Source: [Pantoea] beijingensis (GTDB taxonomy: Bacteria > Pseudomonadota > Gammaproteobacteria > Enterobacterales > Enterobacteriaceae). Taken from it: 64,000 nucleotides of DNA. The first letter of the stretch is position 1. Every line of letters starts with the position of its first letter. The notes under the pieces were generated by a model. The model made no database searches and was not told the origin of the DNA. It worked only from the letters and a program-made list of their open reading frames with translations. A program made the translations under genes and the position numbers. This document shows, one piece after another, positions 11,398 to 21,649 of this stretch. The stretch lies in NCBI RefSeq assembly GCF_022647505.1, contig NZ_CP071409.1, positions 1,426,001 to 1,490,000 on the forward strand. The letters run 5' to 3'.

Positions 11398-12525
11398 ATG
11401 GCAATGCGCATCGCATTAAGCGCATTTTTATCGCTGGTGGTTGCGATGGGCATTGGGCGTTTCGCCTTTACGCCTCAGGTTCCGCTAATGATGGGTGAGC
11501 ATCAGCTGACGCTTACCAGTGCAGGTCTGGTTGCCGCGCTGAATTATCTGGGCTATCTCTGTGGCTCGTTTGATGCAATGCGCGCCAGCCACCGCGTTGA
11601 ATGGCGGTTAAAAAGCGGCGTTTGGGGGGCGGTTATTCTGACTCTGGCCTCTGCCTGCGTTGAAGGTGCCTGGTTGCACGGGATCGTGCGTTTTTTGATT
11701 GGCTGGGCAAGTGGTTGGGCAATGGTGCTGCTGGCGGCCTGGAGCAATGAGCAACTGATACATCATGGACGACCAGGGCTTTCTGCTGCGGTATTTGCTG
11801 GCCCGGGTACGGGGATTTTCCTCAGTGGTATGCTGGCGGTATTGCTGCATGCACTGGGCGTCAGTGCGGCTTTTGCCTGGGCGGTTTATGGGCTGGTGGC
11901 TCTGGTACTGGTGGCACTTATTGCCCGCAATTTGCCGGGCAAAGGCGAGCTACATCGGCCGGAGAGTGCGCCTGAACCGCTGGTACTGACGCCCAACCTA
12001 AAGCGATTGGTTCTGAGCTATAGTCTGGCGGGCTTTGGCTATATTCTACCCGCGACATTTTTATCACAAATGGCGGCGGCACGTTTTCCCGGCAGCGCCT
12101 TTGCTCAATTTGTCTGGCCGGTATTTGGCGGCGCTTCGGTAGTGGGTATCGGTCTTGGCATTCTAACGCGTCATTACGCTTCAACCCCCATTCGGCTCGG
12201 GCTGACGCTCTGGGCTCAGGCAATTGGCGTGTTCGCATCCGATGTGATTCCAGGCATCACGGGACTGGTTCTGGGCGCGATATTAGTCGGTGGTGGCTTT
12301 CTGAGTGTGGTGCAGCTGACATTGCAATATGGCCGCGAACTGGCACCAACGCATTCGCGCTATCTGGCCGGGCTGCTGACCACCGGCTATGCCGTGGGAC
12401 AACTGGTTGGGCCGATGCTTTCAGCCAGCTCCACGCTGCTGACGCACCGTTTAGAACCCGCGCTTTACGTTGCGGGTATTGGGCTGCTGCTGGCTGGCGG
12501 GTTAGTATTTAAACGTGCTAAATGA
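11398..12525 (+). CDS. YbfB/YjiJ-family MFS transporter
   Basis: This 375-residue protein has about 12 hydrophobic segments and the YbfB/YjiJ signature start (VVAMGIGRFAFTPQVPLMM). A strong ribosome site (AAGGAGA) precedes ATG 11398. E. coli YbfB is an uncharacterised MFS protein; a drug- or metabolite-efflux role is only inferred. It is divergent from a LysR gene that probably controls it. Confidence 0.85.
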   Translation: MAMRIALSAFLSLVVAMGIGRFAFTPQVPLMMGEHQLTLTSAGLVAALNYLGYLCGSFDAMRASHRVEWRLKSGVWGAVILTLASACVEGAWLHGIVRFLIGWASGWAMVLLAAWSNEQLIHHGRPGLSAAVFAGPGTGIFLSGMLAVLLHALGVSAAFAWAVYGLVALVLVALIARNLPGKGELHRPESAPEPLVLTPNLKRLVLSYSLAGFGYILPATFLSQMAAARFPGSAFAQFVWPVFGGASVVGIGLGILTRHYASTPIRLGLTLWAQAIGVFASDVIPGITGLVLGAILVGGGFLSVVQLTLQYGRELAPTHSRYLAGLLTTGYAVGQLVGPMLSASSTLLTHRLEPALYVAGIGLLLAGGLVFKRAK

Positions 12526-12763
12526 ATCTGTTTCAACGCCGATTAAATTGATTCACTGGATTAACGATACAGAGTGTTTAAAATGGCTATCCCGGCTGGT
12601 GTATCGCTGCACCAGACGAGTGAACAGACCCGTCATTTTTCAAGGTGCAGCGGGTTTATTTTGTTATTTGGCCGTTAATGTGCCGCTAAAGTGTTTCACT
12701 GCTGTAAGAGGGGATATGGGCCTCTTGTCCTGAAGGTGAACGTTTTCCGCTGGAGAAAAAAAT

Positions 12764-13429
12764 ATGACGACATTAAGTCAGGAAGCCGCCCTGGTACACG
12801 AAGCGTTACTCGCCCGTGGGCTGGAAACCCCTTTACGTTCGCCTGCGCGTGAAATAGACGATGAAACACGTAAACGGCTGATTGCCGGTCATATGACAGA
12901 AATTATGCAGTTGTTAAATCTCGATTTAGAAGATGACAGCCTTGCTGAAACGCCGCATCGCATCGCCAAAATGTATGTGAACGAAGTTTTCTCCGGTCTG
13001 GATTATGCTAATTTCCCTAAAATCACCGTGATAGAAAATAAAATGAAGGTGGACGAGATGGTGACGGTGCGCGATATCACCTTAACCAGCACTTGCGAGC
13101 ATCATTTCGTGATTATCGACGGTAAAGCGACCGTAGCCTATATCCCAAAAGATAAAGTGATTGGCCTGTCAAAAATCAATCGCATCGTGCAGTTCTTTGC
13201 TTCACGCCCCCAGGTTCAGGAACGTCTGACGCAGCAGATTTTGCTTGCTTTACAAACGCTGTTGGGGACTAACAATGTGGCCGTGTCGATTGATGCGGTA
13301 CATTACTGTGTTAAGGCGCGCGGCATTCGTGATGCGACCAGTGCCACCACCACCACGTCTCTGGGCGGTCTGTTTAAATCCAGCCAGAATACCCGGCAGG
13401 AATTTCTTCGTGCGGTGCGCCATAGTTAG
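12764..13429 (+). CDS. folE: GTP cyclohydrolase I
   Basis: FolE converts GTP to 7,8-dihydroneopterin triphosphate, the first step of folate synthesis, as a zinc-dependent homodecamer. The 221 residues equal the E. coli length. Zinc and active-site residues are in [18 protein letters not shown] and [21 protein letters not shown] is also conserved. It is followed 67 bases later by yeiB, as in E. coli. A 7-bp hairpin without T-run (13448-13471) lies between the two. Confidence 0.97.
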   Translation: MTTLSQEAALVHEALLARGLETPLRSPAREIDDETRKRLIAGHMTEIMQLLNLDLEDDSLAETPHRIAKMYVNEVFSGLDYANFPKITVIENKMKVDEMVTVRDITLTSTCEHHFVIIDGKATVAYIPKDKVIGLSKINRIVQFFASRPQVQERLTQQILLALQTLLGTNNVAVSIDAVHYCVKARGIRDATSATTTTSLGGLFKSSQNTRQEFLRAVRHS

Positions 13430-13496
13430 TTTTCTTTCTGCGGCTTTCCCTCTCTGATTGTAACGAGAGGGAGCCAGCCTGATTCAGGAAATATGC

Positions 13497-14657
13497 ATGC
13501 AGCGCAATCTGACACTGGATTTTATCCGTGGTCTTGCGGTACTGGGCATTTTACTGCTGAATGTGAGCGGATTTGCCCTGCCTGCCGCGGCCTATCTCAA
13601 TCCTGCCTGGAACGGAATCCCGTCTGATACCGATATCTGGACGTGGGCCACGCTTGAACTGTTCGCACAAATTAAATTCCTCACTCTGTTTGCCATTCTG
13701 TTTGGGGCCGGCCTACAGATGTTATTGCCGCGCGGTAAGCGCTGGTTACAGTCGCGTTTAACCTGGCTGGTCATTTTGGGCTTTATCCACGCGGTCTTTT
13801 TCTGGGAAGGCGATATTCTACTGGATTATGGCATTGTAGGATTGATCGCCTGGCGTATGATCCGCGATGTTTCTTCAACCCGTTCGCTGTTTAATACCGG
13901 GGTGATGTTGTATGGGGTTGGTGTACTGGTGTTGATTGTCTTTGGTCTGATCTCGGGCGATAAGCCCGGCAGCTCATGGCAGCCCGGCATAGCGGTGGTA
14001 CAGTATGAAACCTACTGGAAGCTGGGAGGGGGGATTGAGGCTGTGAGAAACCGGCTCGAACACCTCTCATCCGGTATGCTGGCACTTGGTGCGCAGTATG
14101 GCTGGCAACTTGCGGGCTTAATGATGATTGGCGGAGCGCTAATGCGCACTGGCTGGCTGAAAGGGCGCTTCAGCCTGCGTCACTATCGACGGCTGGCGCT
14201 CTTTACCATCCCGCTCTCTTTTGTTATCCAGATTCCCGGGATCTTTTTGCAATGGCATTTGCAATGGGAATTCCGCTGGACGGCTTTTTTTCTGCAGGTA
14301 CCCAGAGATATCGCTGCTCCGCTACAGGCTCTGGGTTATGCTGCCCTCTGCTTTGGTTTTTGGCCTCAATTGGCCGGGCTAAAAATAACGCAGGCGATAT
14401 GCTGTGTCGGGCGCATGGCGTTAACTAACTATCTACTGCAAACACTGCTCTGTACCACGCTGTTCTACCGCTTAGGCCTTTTTATGCACTTTGACCGCCT
14501 GCAATTGTTGGCTATCGTAGCTGCCATCTGGAGCGTCAATGTGCTGTTTTCACTCTATTGGCTCCGTTTTTTCGACCAGGGACCAATGGAATGGCTGTGG
14601 CGCCAACTAACCCGGTTAGGGGCAGGCAAACTGCCTGAACCCCCTCACCGCGGATAA
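13497..14657 (+). CDS. yeiB: DUF418 inner-membrane protein YeiB
   Basis: The 386-residue YeiB has about ten hydrophobic segments and the family start LDFIRGLAVLGILLLNV. The C-terminal DUF418 region has GRMALTNYLLQT. It belongs to the acyltransferase-like membrane family; its function is not known. It follows folE on the same strand, as in E. coli, and galS comes next. Confidence 0.92.
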   Translation: MQRNLTLDFIRGLAVLGILLLNVSGFALPAAAYLNPAWNGIPSDTDIWTWATLELFAQIKFLTLFAILFGAGLQMLLPRGKRWLQSRLTWLVILGFIHAVFFWEGDILLDYGIVGLIAWRMIRDVSSTRSLFNTGVMLYGVGVLVLIVFGLISGDKPGSSWQPGIAVVQYETYWKLGGGIEAVRNRLEHLSSGMLALGAQYGWQLAGLMMIGGALMRTGWLKGRFSLRHYRRLALFTIPLSFVIQIPGIFLQWHLQWEFRWTAFFLQVPRDIAAPLQALGYAALCFGFWPQLAGLKITQAICCVGRMALTNYLLQTLLCTTLFYRLGLFMHFDRLQLLAIVAAIWSVNVLFSLYWLRFFDQGPMEWLWRQLTRLGAGKLPEPPHRG

Positions 14658-14687
14658 TGATACACATCACAAAGGTTGCATAATTGT

Positions 14688-14703
14688 ATGTAACCGTTTT
14701 CAC
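14688..14703 (+). promoter_or_regulatory. GalR/GalS operator upstream of galS
   Basis: The 16-mer atgtaaccgttttcac matches the GalR/GalS operator consensus (GTGKAANCGNTTNCAC) at all but the first position. It is placed for autoregulation of galS. Confidence 0.75.
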
Positions 14704-14706
14704 GAG

Positions 14707-14722
14707 TGTGATGAGATTCACG
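14707..14722 (+). promoter_or_regulatory. CRP site upstream of galS
   Basis: tgtgatgagattcacg matches the CRP consensus TGTGA-N6-TCACA with one change in the last base. It adjoins the galS operator, as expected for a cAMP-activated, GalS-repressed gene. Confidence 0.75.
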
Positions 14723-14814
14723 CTGTAACGTTAAACCGCCTGACAAAATAGCCGCCATAAAATGTTCTGGTAACAGAAAAGTTATGCGTTCCATTACTTC
14801 AAGGCGAAGCGTTT

Positions 14815-15855
14815 ATGATTACCATCCGTGACGTCGCGCGGCTTGCTGGCGTTTCCGTCGCCACCGTTTCTCGCGTGCTCAATAATAGCACTGCGGTGAT
14901 GCAGGACACGCGCAATACCGTGTTAGCGGCAGTAGAATCATTAGGTTATCGACCTAACGCGAATGCGCAAGCGCTGGCAACTCAAATGACTGACACCATT
15001 GGCGTGGTGGTAATGGATGTCTCCGACCCCTTTTTTGGCGCGTTGGTCAAGGCTGTCGACAACGTTGCGCAGCGCCTGAAGAAACATGTATTAATCAATA
15101 ACTCCTATCACCAGGAAGAGAAAGAGCGTCACGCGATTGAAGTGCTAATCCGCCAGCGTTGTCATGCATTGATCGTGCATGCGAAAACCCTTTCTGATGC
15201 AGAATTGGCGAGTTTTATGGATCAGGTACCGGGGATGGTGCTGATCAACCGTATCATCCCCGGATATGCTCATCGTTGCGTTTGTCTGGACAACGTCAGC
15301 GGCGCCCTGATGGCAACGCGTATGCTGCAACAACAGGGCCATACGCGAATTGGTTATTTGGGTTCGTGTCATCCAATTGAAGATGTTATTCAGCGCCGTG
15401 ACGGCTGGCTACAGGCGCTGGCGGAGCAGGGAATGACACCGCCTGAAGGCTGGACAGCCAGTGGCGAACCTGACCTCAGCGGCGGGGAAGCGGCGATGGT
15501 TGAGCTGCTAGGGCGTAATTTACATCTCACCGCCGTTTTTGCCTATAACGACAGCATGGCTGCAGGTGCACTGACTGCATTGAAGGATAACGATATTCAA
15601 GTTCCGCAGCATCTCTCAATCATCGGTTTTGATGATATTCCCATTTCACGGTATACCGACCCGCAACTCACCACTGTGCGTTATCCGATTGTTTCTATGG
15701 CAAAACTTGCCACTGAGCTGGCGTTAAAAGGCGCATCCGGTCAGATCGATCCAACGGCTCAACACTGCTTTATGCCTACCCTGGTACGTCGCCATTCCGT
15801 TGCCACACGGCAAAATGTGGAGCCTGTCACTAATCCCGGAGATTTACCCATGTAA
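14815..15855 (+). CDS. galS: Galactose isorepressor GalS
   Basis: GalS is a LacI-family repressor of the mgl high-affinity galactose transporter and of itself. It has 346 residues: an N-terminal HTH ([23 protein letters not shown], residues 2-24) with hinge, then a periplasmic-binding-protein-like sugar domain from about 60. It lies upstream of mglB in the same orientation, as in E. coli. GalR/S-type operators and CRP sites precede both galS and mglB. Confidence 0.95.
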   Translation: MITIRDVARLAGVSVATVSRVLNNSTAVMQDTRNTVLAAVESLGYRPNANAQALATQMTDTIGVVVMDVSDPFFGALVKAVDNVAQRLKKHVLINNSYHQEEKERHAIEVLIRQRCHALIVHAKTLSDAELASFMDQVPGMVLINRIIPGYAHRCVCLDNVSGALMATRMLQQQGHTRIGYLGSCHPIEDVIQRRDGWLQALAEQGMTPPEGWTASGEPDLSGGEAAMVELLGRNLHLTAVFAYNDSMAAGALTALKDNDIQVPQHLSIIGFDDIPISRYTDPQLTTVRYPIVSMAKLATELALKGASGQIDPTAQHCFMPTLVRRHSVATRQNVEPVTNPGDLPM

Positions 15856-15883
15856 CCGTTTCCAATCTGTGAGTAAATTCACA
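15850..15883 (+). promoter_or_regulatory. mgl operon control region: Gal operator and CRP site
   Basis: atgtaaccgtttccaa (15850-15865) resembles the GalR/GalS operator with 14 of 16 positions and overlaps the galS stop codon. tgtgagtaaattcaca (15868-15883) is a perfect CRP palindrome. Together they should give galactose-induced, catabolite-sensitive mgl expression. They lie over 500 bases before mglB, farther than in E. coli. Confidence 0.7.
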
Positions 15884-16415
15884 GTTAATTAACATTGGCA
15901 TCTCTATGATGACAGCGCAACCAGGGGGCTGAAACATAATGTAACGGGTCGTTTTCCCGGATACTAAGGCTCTGTGGGTGGCATGAAATAGTTGAACATA
16001 TCTTTCAGGAAGTGTTGCCGGACACGGAAGTTAGGTTTTGCATTAACAATTTATCAGTGTTTCGTAACATTCTTTAAACATAAAGACGTTTCACTGAACG
16101 TTAATAAACCCTCGATAATTCGCTTGCAGCGTAATCGCTCACTTGAGATGTTCTGGTCGTTCTTCATTGCCGGAATGCGCGAGTACAGCTAAACCCGCAA
16201 GGTGAAATATGACAGGGTATAACCGATTGTCTTGTTATTTCACGGCGACGTGAGCAAGACGTAGAACGATACCCACACGATGTGAAGTTGCGTCAATACG
16301 GCCAGCGAATGAACCCCGGTAATCATTATCGGTAAGTTATTTGGGTGAGTAAGTACCGCCGACGCGCAGGCAACTTTATATGTGACGGGTATACCCTGCA
16401 AAAACCGGAGATTCC
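15884..16415 (+). other. Long mglB leader with degenerate ERIC-like repeat
   Basis: This stretch has no gene I can support. The right part (about 16268-16393) resembles the 127-bp ERIC/IRU repeat. It begins atacccacacgatgtgaag, has central inverted segments around gaaccccggtaatc and gggtgagtaagtacc, and ends gcaacttt...gtgacgggtata. It is more diverged than the ERIC copy at 48045-48171. It probably forms part of the mglB 5' untranslated RNA. Confidence 0.55.
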
Positions 16416-17411
16416 ATGAATAAGAAGGCTTTCACCCTCACAGCCCTGGTTGCCAGTATGATGTTTGGAGCAACGGCTCACGCAGCAGATACCCGCATTG
16501 GTGTCACCATTTATAAATATGACGATAACTTTATGTCCGTTGTGCGTAAAGCGATTGAGAAAGAAGCAAAAGGTGCTTCTGGCATTCAGCTGTTAATGAA
16601 TGACTCGCAGAATAGCCAGTCTACCCAGAACGATCAGGTCGATGTGATGATGGCGAAAGGTGTGAAAGCATTAGCCATTAACCTGGTCGATCCGGCAGCT
16701 GCCGCCGTCATCATTGATAAAGCGAAGCAGAACGATGTGCCCGTGGTGTTCTTCAACAAAGAACCGAGCGCACAGGCTCTGGCCAGCTACGACAAAGCTT
16801 ACTATGTTGGCACGGACTCGAAAGAATCAGGCGTGAAACAAGGCGAGCTGATTGAAAAGCACTGGAAAGCCAATCCAGCCTGGGACCTGAATAAAGATGG
16901 TCAGATTCAGTATGTGCTGTTAAAAGGCGAGCCGGGCCATCCGGATGCGGAAGCACGTACGAAATATGTAATTGATACGTTGACCAAAGACGGCATCAAA
17001 ACTCAGTCGTTACATATGGATACTGCCATGTGGGATACCGCTCAGGCGAAAGATAAAGTCGATGCCTGGCTGTCCGGCCCGAACGGTAACAAAATTGAAG
17101 TGGTTATCGCAAACAACGATGCGATGGCAATGGGGGCGGTTGAAGCGCTGAAGGCGCATAACAAAGCGTCTATCCCGGTATTCGGTGTGGATGCACTGCC
17201 AGAAGCGCTGGCGTTAGTGAAATCCGGTGCGATGGCAGGTACCGTGCTGAACGATGCAGATAATCAGGCAAAAGCCACTTTTGAAATGGCGAAAAACCTG
17301 GCAGAAGGCAAACCTGCAACTGAAGGCACCACTTACACACTGGATGGCAAAGTGGTTCGCGTTGCTTACGTACCGGTAGATAAAGATAACCTGTCTCAGT
17401 TTGTAAAATAA
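16416..17411 (+). CDS. mglB: Periplasmic D-galactose/D-glucose binding protein MglB
   Basis: MglB binds galactose, glucose and methyl-galactoside in the periplasm for the MglAC importer and feeds chemotaxis through Trg. The 331 residues start with a signal peptide cleaved after AHA (about 23). The mature start [17 protein letters not shown], the EF-loop-like calcium site (DLNKDGQIQ) and NNDAMAMGA are as in E. coli. A stable hairpin (17419-17441) separates it from mglA and should favour high mglB message levels. Confidence 0.96.
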   Translation: MNKKAFTLTALVASMMFGATAHAADTRIGVTIYKYDDNFMSVVRKAIEKEAKGASGIQLLMNDSQNSQSTQNDQVDVMMAKGVKALAINLVDPAAAAVIIDKAKQNDVPVVFFNKEPSAQALASYDKAYYVGTDSKESGVKQGELIEKHWKANPAWDLNKDGQIQYVLLKGEPGHPDAEARTKYVIDTLTKDGIKTQSLHMDTAMWDTAQAKDKVDAWLSGPNGNKIEVVIANNDAMAMGAVEALKAHNKASIPVFGVDALPEALALVKSGAMAGTVLNDADNQAKATFEMAKNLAEGKPATEGTTYTLDGKVVRVAYVPVDKDNLSQFVK

Positions 17412-17418
17412 CCAAAGT

Positions 17419-17441
17419 GGGCGCGGGCTAGTGCCGCGCCC
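17419..17441 (+). terminator. mglB-mglA intercistronic hairpin
   Basis: A perfect 8-bp G+C stem (GGGCGCGG/CCGCGCCC) follows the mglB stop. It lacks a T-run, so it more likely stabilises the upstream message or attenuates than fully terminates. Confidence 0.55.
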
Positions 17442-17482
17442 ATGCTTCACTTGTCCGAATGACTCTTTCAGCCAGGTAAATT

Positions 17483-19003
17483 ATGGCCAGTGATAAAACG
17501 ACACCGCAGCGTGAATTCCTGCTGGAAATGAGCGATATCAGTAAATCATTTCCTGGAGTGAAAGCCTTAGATAAAGTCAATTTAAAGGTTCGCCCGCACT
17601 CTATTCATGCCCTTATGGGAGAAAATGGCGCCGGTAAATCTACGTTATTAAAATGCCTGTTTGGTATTTACAGTAAAGATTCGGGGAGCATCCTGTTTCA
17701 GGGTGAGGAAGTTGATTTTAAAAGCGCAAAAGAAGCACTGGAAAATGGTGTTTCTATGGTGCATCAGGAATTAAACCTGGTTTTGCAACGTACCGTTATG
17801 GATAACATGTGGCTGGGACGTTATCCCAGAAAAGGGTTATTTGTCGATCAGGACAAAATGTATCGCGATACCAAAGCGATCTTTGATGAATTAGATATCG
17901 ATATCGATCCGCGTGATAAAGTCGCCACGTTATCTGTTTCGCAGATGCAGATGATTGAAATTGCTAAGGCATTCTCGTATAACGCAAAAATCGTCATTAT
18001 GGATGAGCCGACATCTTCGCTGACGGAAAAAGAGGTAAACCATCTGTTTACCATTATTCGTAAGTTGAAAGATCGTGGCTGCGGTATCGTGTATATCTCT
18101 CATAAAATGGAAGAAATTTTCCAGCTTTGTGATGAAATCACCATCCTGCGGGATGGCCAATGGATTGTCACTCAGCCGCTGGAAGGGCTGGATATGGACA
18201 AAATCATCGCGATGATGGTTGGACGTTCACTGAACCAGCGTTTTCCTGATAAAAGTAACGTTCCCGGTGAAGTAATCCTTGAAGTGCGTAACCTTACCTC
18301 GTTGCGCCAGCCTTCGATTCGTGATGTCTCTTTCGACCTACATAAAGGTGAGATTCTGGGAATTGCGGGTTTGGTTGGCGCGAAACGTACGGATATTGTT
18401 GAGACGCTCTTCGGTATTCGTGACAAATCGAGCGGCACTATTAAACTGCATGGCAAAGCGATTAATAATCACAGTGCCAATGAAGCGATTAATCATGGTT
18501 TCGCACTGGTAACGGAAGAACGCCGCTCGACCGGGATTTATGCTTATCTGGATATCGGTTTTAATTCGTTGATCTCCAATATCCGTAAATATAAAAACAG
18601 CCTGGGACTGCTGGATAACAGCCGGATGAAAAGTGATACCCAATGGGTGATTGACTCTATGCGGGTAAAAACGCCGGGACATCACACGTCTATTGGCTCC
18701 CTTTCCGGTGGGAACCAGCAGAAAGTAATTATTGGCCGCTGGCTATTAACTCAGCCGGAAATATTAATGCTGGATGAGCCCACGCGTGGCATTGATGTTG
18801 GTGCTAAGTTTGAAATTTATCAGCTTATTGCCGAACTGGCTAAAAGGGAGAAGGGTATCATTATTATTTCTTCTGAAATGCCGGAATTATTAGGGATTAC
18901 CGACAGGATATTGGTAATGAGTAATGGCCTGGTTGCAGGCATTGTCGAAACGAAAACCGCTACGCAAAACGAAATATTGCGTTTGGCGTCGTTACACCTT
19001 TGA
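17483..19003 (+). CDS. mglA: Galactose/methyl-galactoside ABC transporter ATPase MglA
   Basis: This tandem ATPase of 506 residues powers the MglBAC sugar importer. The N-terminal domain has Walker [10 protein letters not shown] (about 51) and signature [14 protein letters not shown]. The C-terminal domain has a degenerate Walker A (GLVGAKRTD) and signature LSGGNQQKV, then [13 protein letters not shown], as in other sugar ABC ATPases. It lies between mglB and mglC in the same operon. Confidence 0.96.
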   Translation: MASDKTTPQREFLLEMSDISKSFPGVKALDKVNLKVRPHSIHALMGENGAGKSTLLKCLFGIYSKDSGSILFQGEEVDFKSAKEALENGVSMVHQELNLVLQRTVMDNMWLGRYPRKGLFVDQDKMYRDTKAIFDELDIDIDPRDKVATLSVSQMQMIEIAKAFSYNAKIVIMDEPTSSLTEKEVNHLFTIIRKLKDRGCGIVYISHKMEEIFQLCDEITILRDGQWIVTQPLEGLDMDKIIAMMVGRSLNQRFPDKSNVPGEVILEVRNLTSLRQPSIRDVSFDLHKGEILGIAGLVGAKRTDIVETLFGIRDKSSGTIKLHGKAINNHSANEAINHGFALVTEERRSTGIYAYLDIGFNSLISNIRKYKNSLGLLDNSRMKSDTQWVIDSMRVKTPGHHTSIGSLSGGNQQKVIIGRWLLTQPEILMLDEPTRGIDVGAKFEIYQLIAELAKREKGIIIISSEMPELLGITDRILVMSNGLVAGIVETKTATQNEILRLASLHL

Positions 19004-19019
19004 TGTAAGGGCTGTCACC

Positions 19020-20030
19020 ATGAAAGCAGTTAATAAGAAAAATGCGCTAACCTGGCTAAAAGAAGGTGGTATTTACGTCGTTTTACTGGTGTTGCTGGCA
19101 ATCATTATCTTCCAGGACCCGACGTTTCTCAGCCTGGTTAATCTGAGTAATATTCTGACGCAGTCATCGGTGCGCGTTATCATTGCTCTCGGCGTTGCCG
19201 GGCTAATTGTGACGCAGGGGACTGACCTCTCTGCCGGACGCCAGGTTGGGCTGGCCGCAGTTGTCGCAGCGACTATGTTGCAGGCAATGGACAACGTGAA
19301 CAAGGTGTTCCCAAATATCGATACGGTGCCTATCCCACTGGTTATCCTGACCGTCTGTGCGATCGGTGCTCTGATTGGCCTCGTAAACGGGCTGGTGATC
19401 GCCTACCTGAAAGTGACGCCGTTTATCACTACATTAGGTACGATGATTATCGTATACGGTATAAACTCGCTTTATTATGACTATGTTGGTGCATCACCGA
19501 TTGCGGGTTTTGACGCGGGCTTCTCCACCTTTGCTCAGGGTTTTTTACGTTTTGGCGATTTCAAACTCTCCTACATCACCTTCTATGCGATTATCGCTAT
19601 CCTGTTTGTCTGGGTGCTGTGGAATAAAACTCGCTTCGGCAAAAATATTTTTGCGATTGGTGGCAATCCGGAAGCCGCAAAGGTCTCCGGGGTTAACGTT
19701 CCGCTAAATCTTATTATGATCTATGCGCTTTCTGGGGTGTTCTACGCTTTTGGCGGGATGCTGGAGGCGGGGCGTATCGGTAGTGCGACGAATAATCTCG
19801 GTTTTATGTATGAGCTGGATGCCATTGCTGCCTGTGTGGTTGGGGGTGTGTCTTTTGCTGGTGGAGTCGGGACCGTTGCTGGAGTGGTAACCGGTGTGCT
19901 GATTTTTACCGTCATCAACTATGGCCTGACTTATATCGGCGTGAACCCTTACTGGCAGTACATTATCAAAGGTAGCATTATCATCTTCGCCGTCGCGCTG
20001 GACTCGTTGAAATATTCACGTAAGAAGTAA
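19020..20030 (+). CDS. mglC: Galactose/methyl-galactoside ABC transporter permease MglC
   Basis: MglC is the inner-membrane permease of the galactose importer, 336 residues from ATG 19020. A longer reading frame from 18924 only overlaps the end of mglA. There are 8-10 hydrophobic helices and family motifs GTDLSAGRQVGLAAVVAA and GGNPEAAKVSGVNV. A rho-independent terminator follows. Confidence 0.95.
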   Translation: MKAVNKKNALTWLKEGGIYVVLLVLLAIIIFQDPTFLSLVNLSNILTQSSVRVIIALGVAGLIVTQGTDLSAGRQVGLAAVVAATMLQAMDNVNKVFPNIDTVPIPLVILTVCAIGALIGLVNGLVIAYLKVTPFITTLGTMIIVYGINSLYYDYVGASPIAGFDAGFSTFAQGFLRFGDFKLSYITFYAIIAILFVWVLWNKTRFGKNIFAIGGNPEAAKVSGVNVPLNLIMIYALSGVFYAFGGMLEAGRIGSATNNLGFMYELDAIAACVVGGVSFAGGVGTVAGVVTGVLIFTVINYGLTYIGVNPYWQYIIKGSIIIFAVALDSLKYSRKK

Positions 20031-20036
20031 TTCATC

Positions 20037-20058
20037 GAAAGAGGGGTTGCCTCTTTTC
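20037..20058 (+). terminator. mgl operon terminator
   Basis: The stem gaaagagg/cctctttt with a 5-base loop lies 7 bases after the mglC stop and ends in CTTTTC. Confidence 0.7.
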
Positions 20059-20179
20059 AGATAGCAAATGGATTGTGTTGTCACCAGACGCAACGGTATG
20101 CACGACGTTCTGCCTGGGCAGACATTCTGGCGATGTTGTGATCGTATTAAAAAGGATGCGAAAACCTAATGCCGGTCAC

Positions 20180-20677
20180 TCAAGGTGGCCGGCGTTGTTT
20201 TTTAAGGGATATTTCGACCTTTTCTCTCACGTCCCTCGCATATTCCCGCTCCCGCCTTGAGGGCAGTTTCAGCATCTCTGCGCTACGGTAAAAGTGTTTC
20301 TGATGGCCCGGAATGGCTCACGACGATGCCCGGGGTAACCCGATTAACAACCGTAATATCTCCGATACCGCACCGCTAAAACTTCGTTGATAAGGCAGAT
20401 AATCCTCCTCCAGGCTGAACGCCATCTTGATGATCGGGTATCGCACCAGGTTATATGTCTGCAGGATACCTCACAGCGCCTGTCTCACCCTCTCCGGGAG
20501 CGTGCTTCCCAACGCCCACCGATTACCCGCGGGACCATGGGCTCAGGAGGAAACTCACGTTTGCGAAGGGTGACAGTATCAGTGAGAGAAAAAGCCTGCT
20601 GGATAAGGTCGGGTGAAAGCGGGTCAGCGAAGCTCAGAATCCCGTCAGGCGCGGTGAAATGCTTGTGAAAGTTCCAT
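20180..20677 (-). pseudogene. IS4-family (InsG-like) transposase remnant with internal deletion
   Basis: Read on the minus strand, fragments match an IS4-type transposase. The N-terminal part is MELSQAF, then after a stop/frameshift DGILSFADPLSPDLIQQ and TDTVTLRKREFPPEPMV (about 20677-20540). It jumps over a large missing core to the C-terminal YNLVRYPIIKMAFSLEE and LPSRREREYARDVREK. The catalytic DDE core is absent, so it is dead. A hairpin plus GTTGTTTTTT (20171-20203) at its end may be part of the old IS end or a terminator for plus-strand transcripts. No intact inverted repeats were identified. Confidence 0.75.
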
Positions 20678-20757
20678 TGAAAAAGGGGCCATGAAGAACA
20701 TGAACCCTTTTACACCAGCCACCGCATCGGTCAACCGATCTTTAAACGATCGGCACC

Positions 20758-20777
20758 AGGCGAAAGCCTCTTTTTTT
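20758..20777 (+). terminator. Rho-independent terminator reading rightward
   Basis: aggc-gaaa-gcct followed by ctttttttat is a compact stable tetraloop hairpin with a T-run on the plus strand. sanA next to it is on the minus strand, so the terminator must serve a rightward transcript from the 20.05-20.75 kb region, which has no intact gene. Confidence 0.6.
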
Positions 20778-20791
20778 ATGTCGCAAAAGCG

Positions 20792-21517
<726 letters not shown>

Positions 21518-21616
21518 TTAAGGCGCTCAGGGTAGCAAAAAATCGAATGGTTCAAGGCTACTTGAGCCGATGCGATGAAGCAAGTGACATGGATCATTGC
21601 CGACGCATTATTAATA

Positions 21617-21643
21617 ATAACGGGCGCTGCGTGCGCCCGTTAT
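21617..21643 (-). terminator. maeA terminator
   Basis: A perfect 11-bp stem (ATAACGGGCGC/GCGCCCGTTAT) with a 5-base loop lies just after the maeA stop. On the minus strand it is followed by TATTAATAAT, a moderately U-rich tail. Confidence 0.7.
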
Positions 21644-21649
21644 GGACGG

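Noticed and set aside
12515..12733. 72-codon frame between the MFS gene and folE
   Set aside because: No ribosome site, no similarity, and it covers the expected folE promoter region.
15992..16192. 66-codon frame in the galS-mglB gap
   Set aside because: Non-ATG-supported and without similarity; the region is better explained as leader and repeat DNA.
20387..20668. 93-codon plus-strand open frame after mglC
   Set aside because: It is antisense to a recognisable IS4-family transposase remnant; the minus strand carries the protein similarity.
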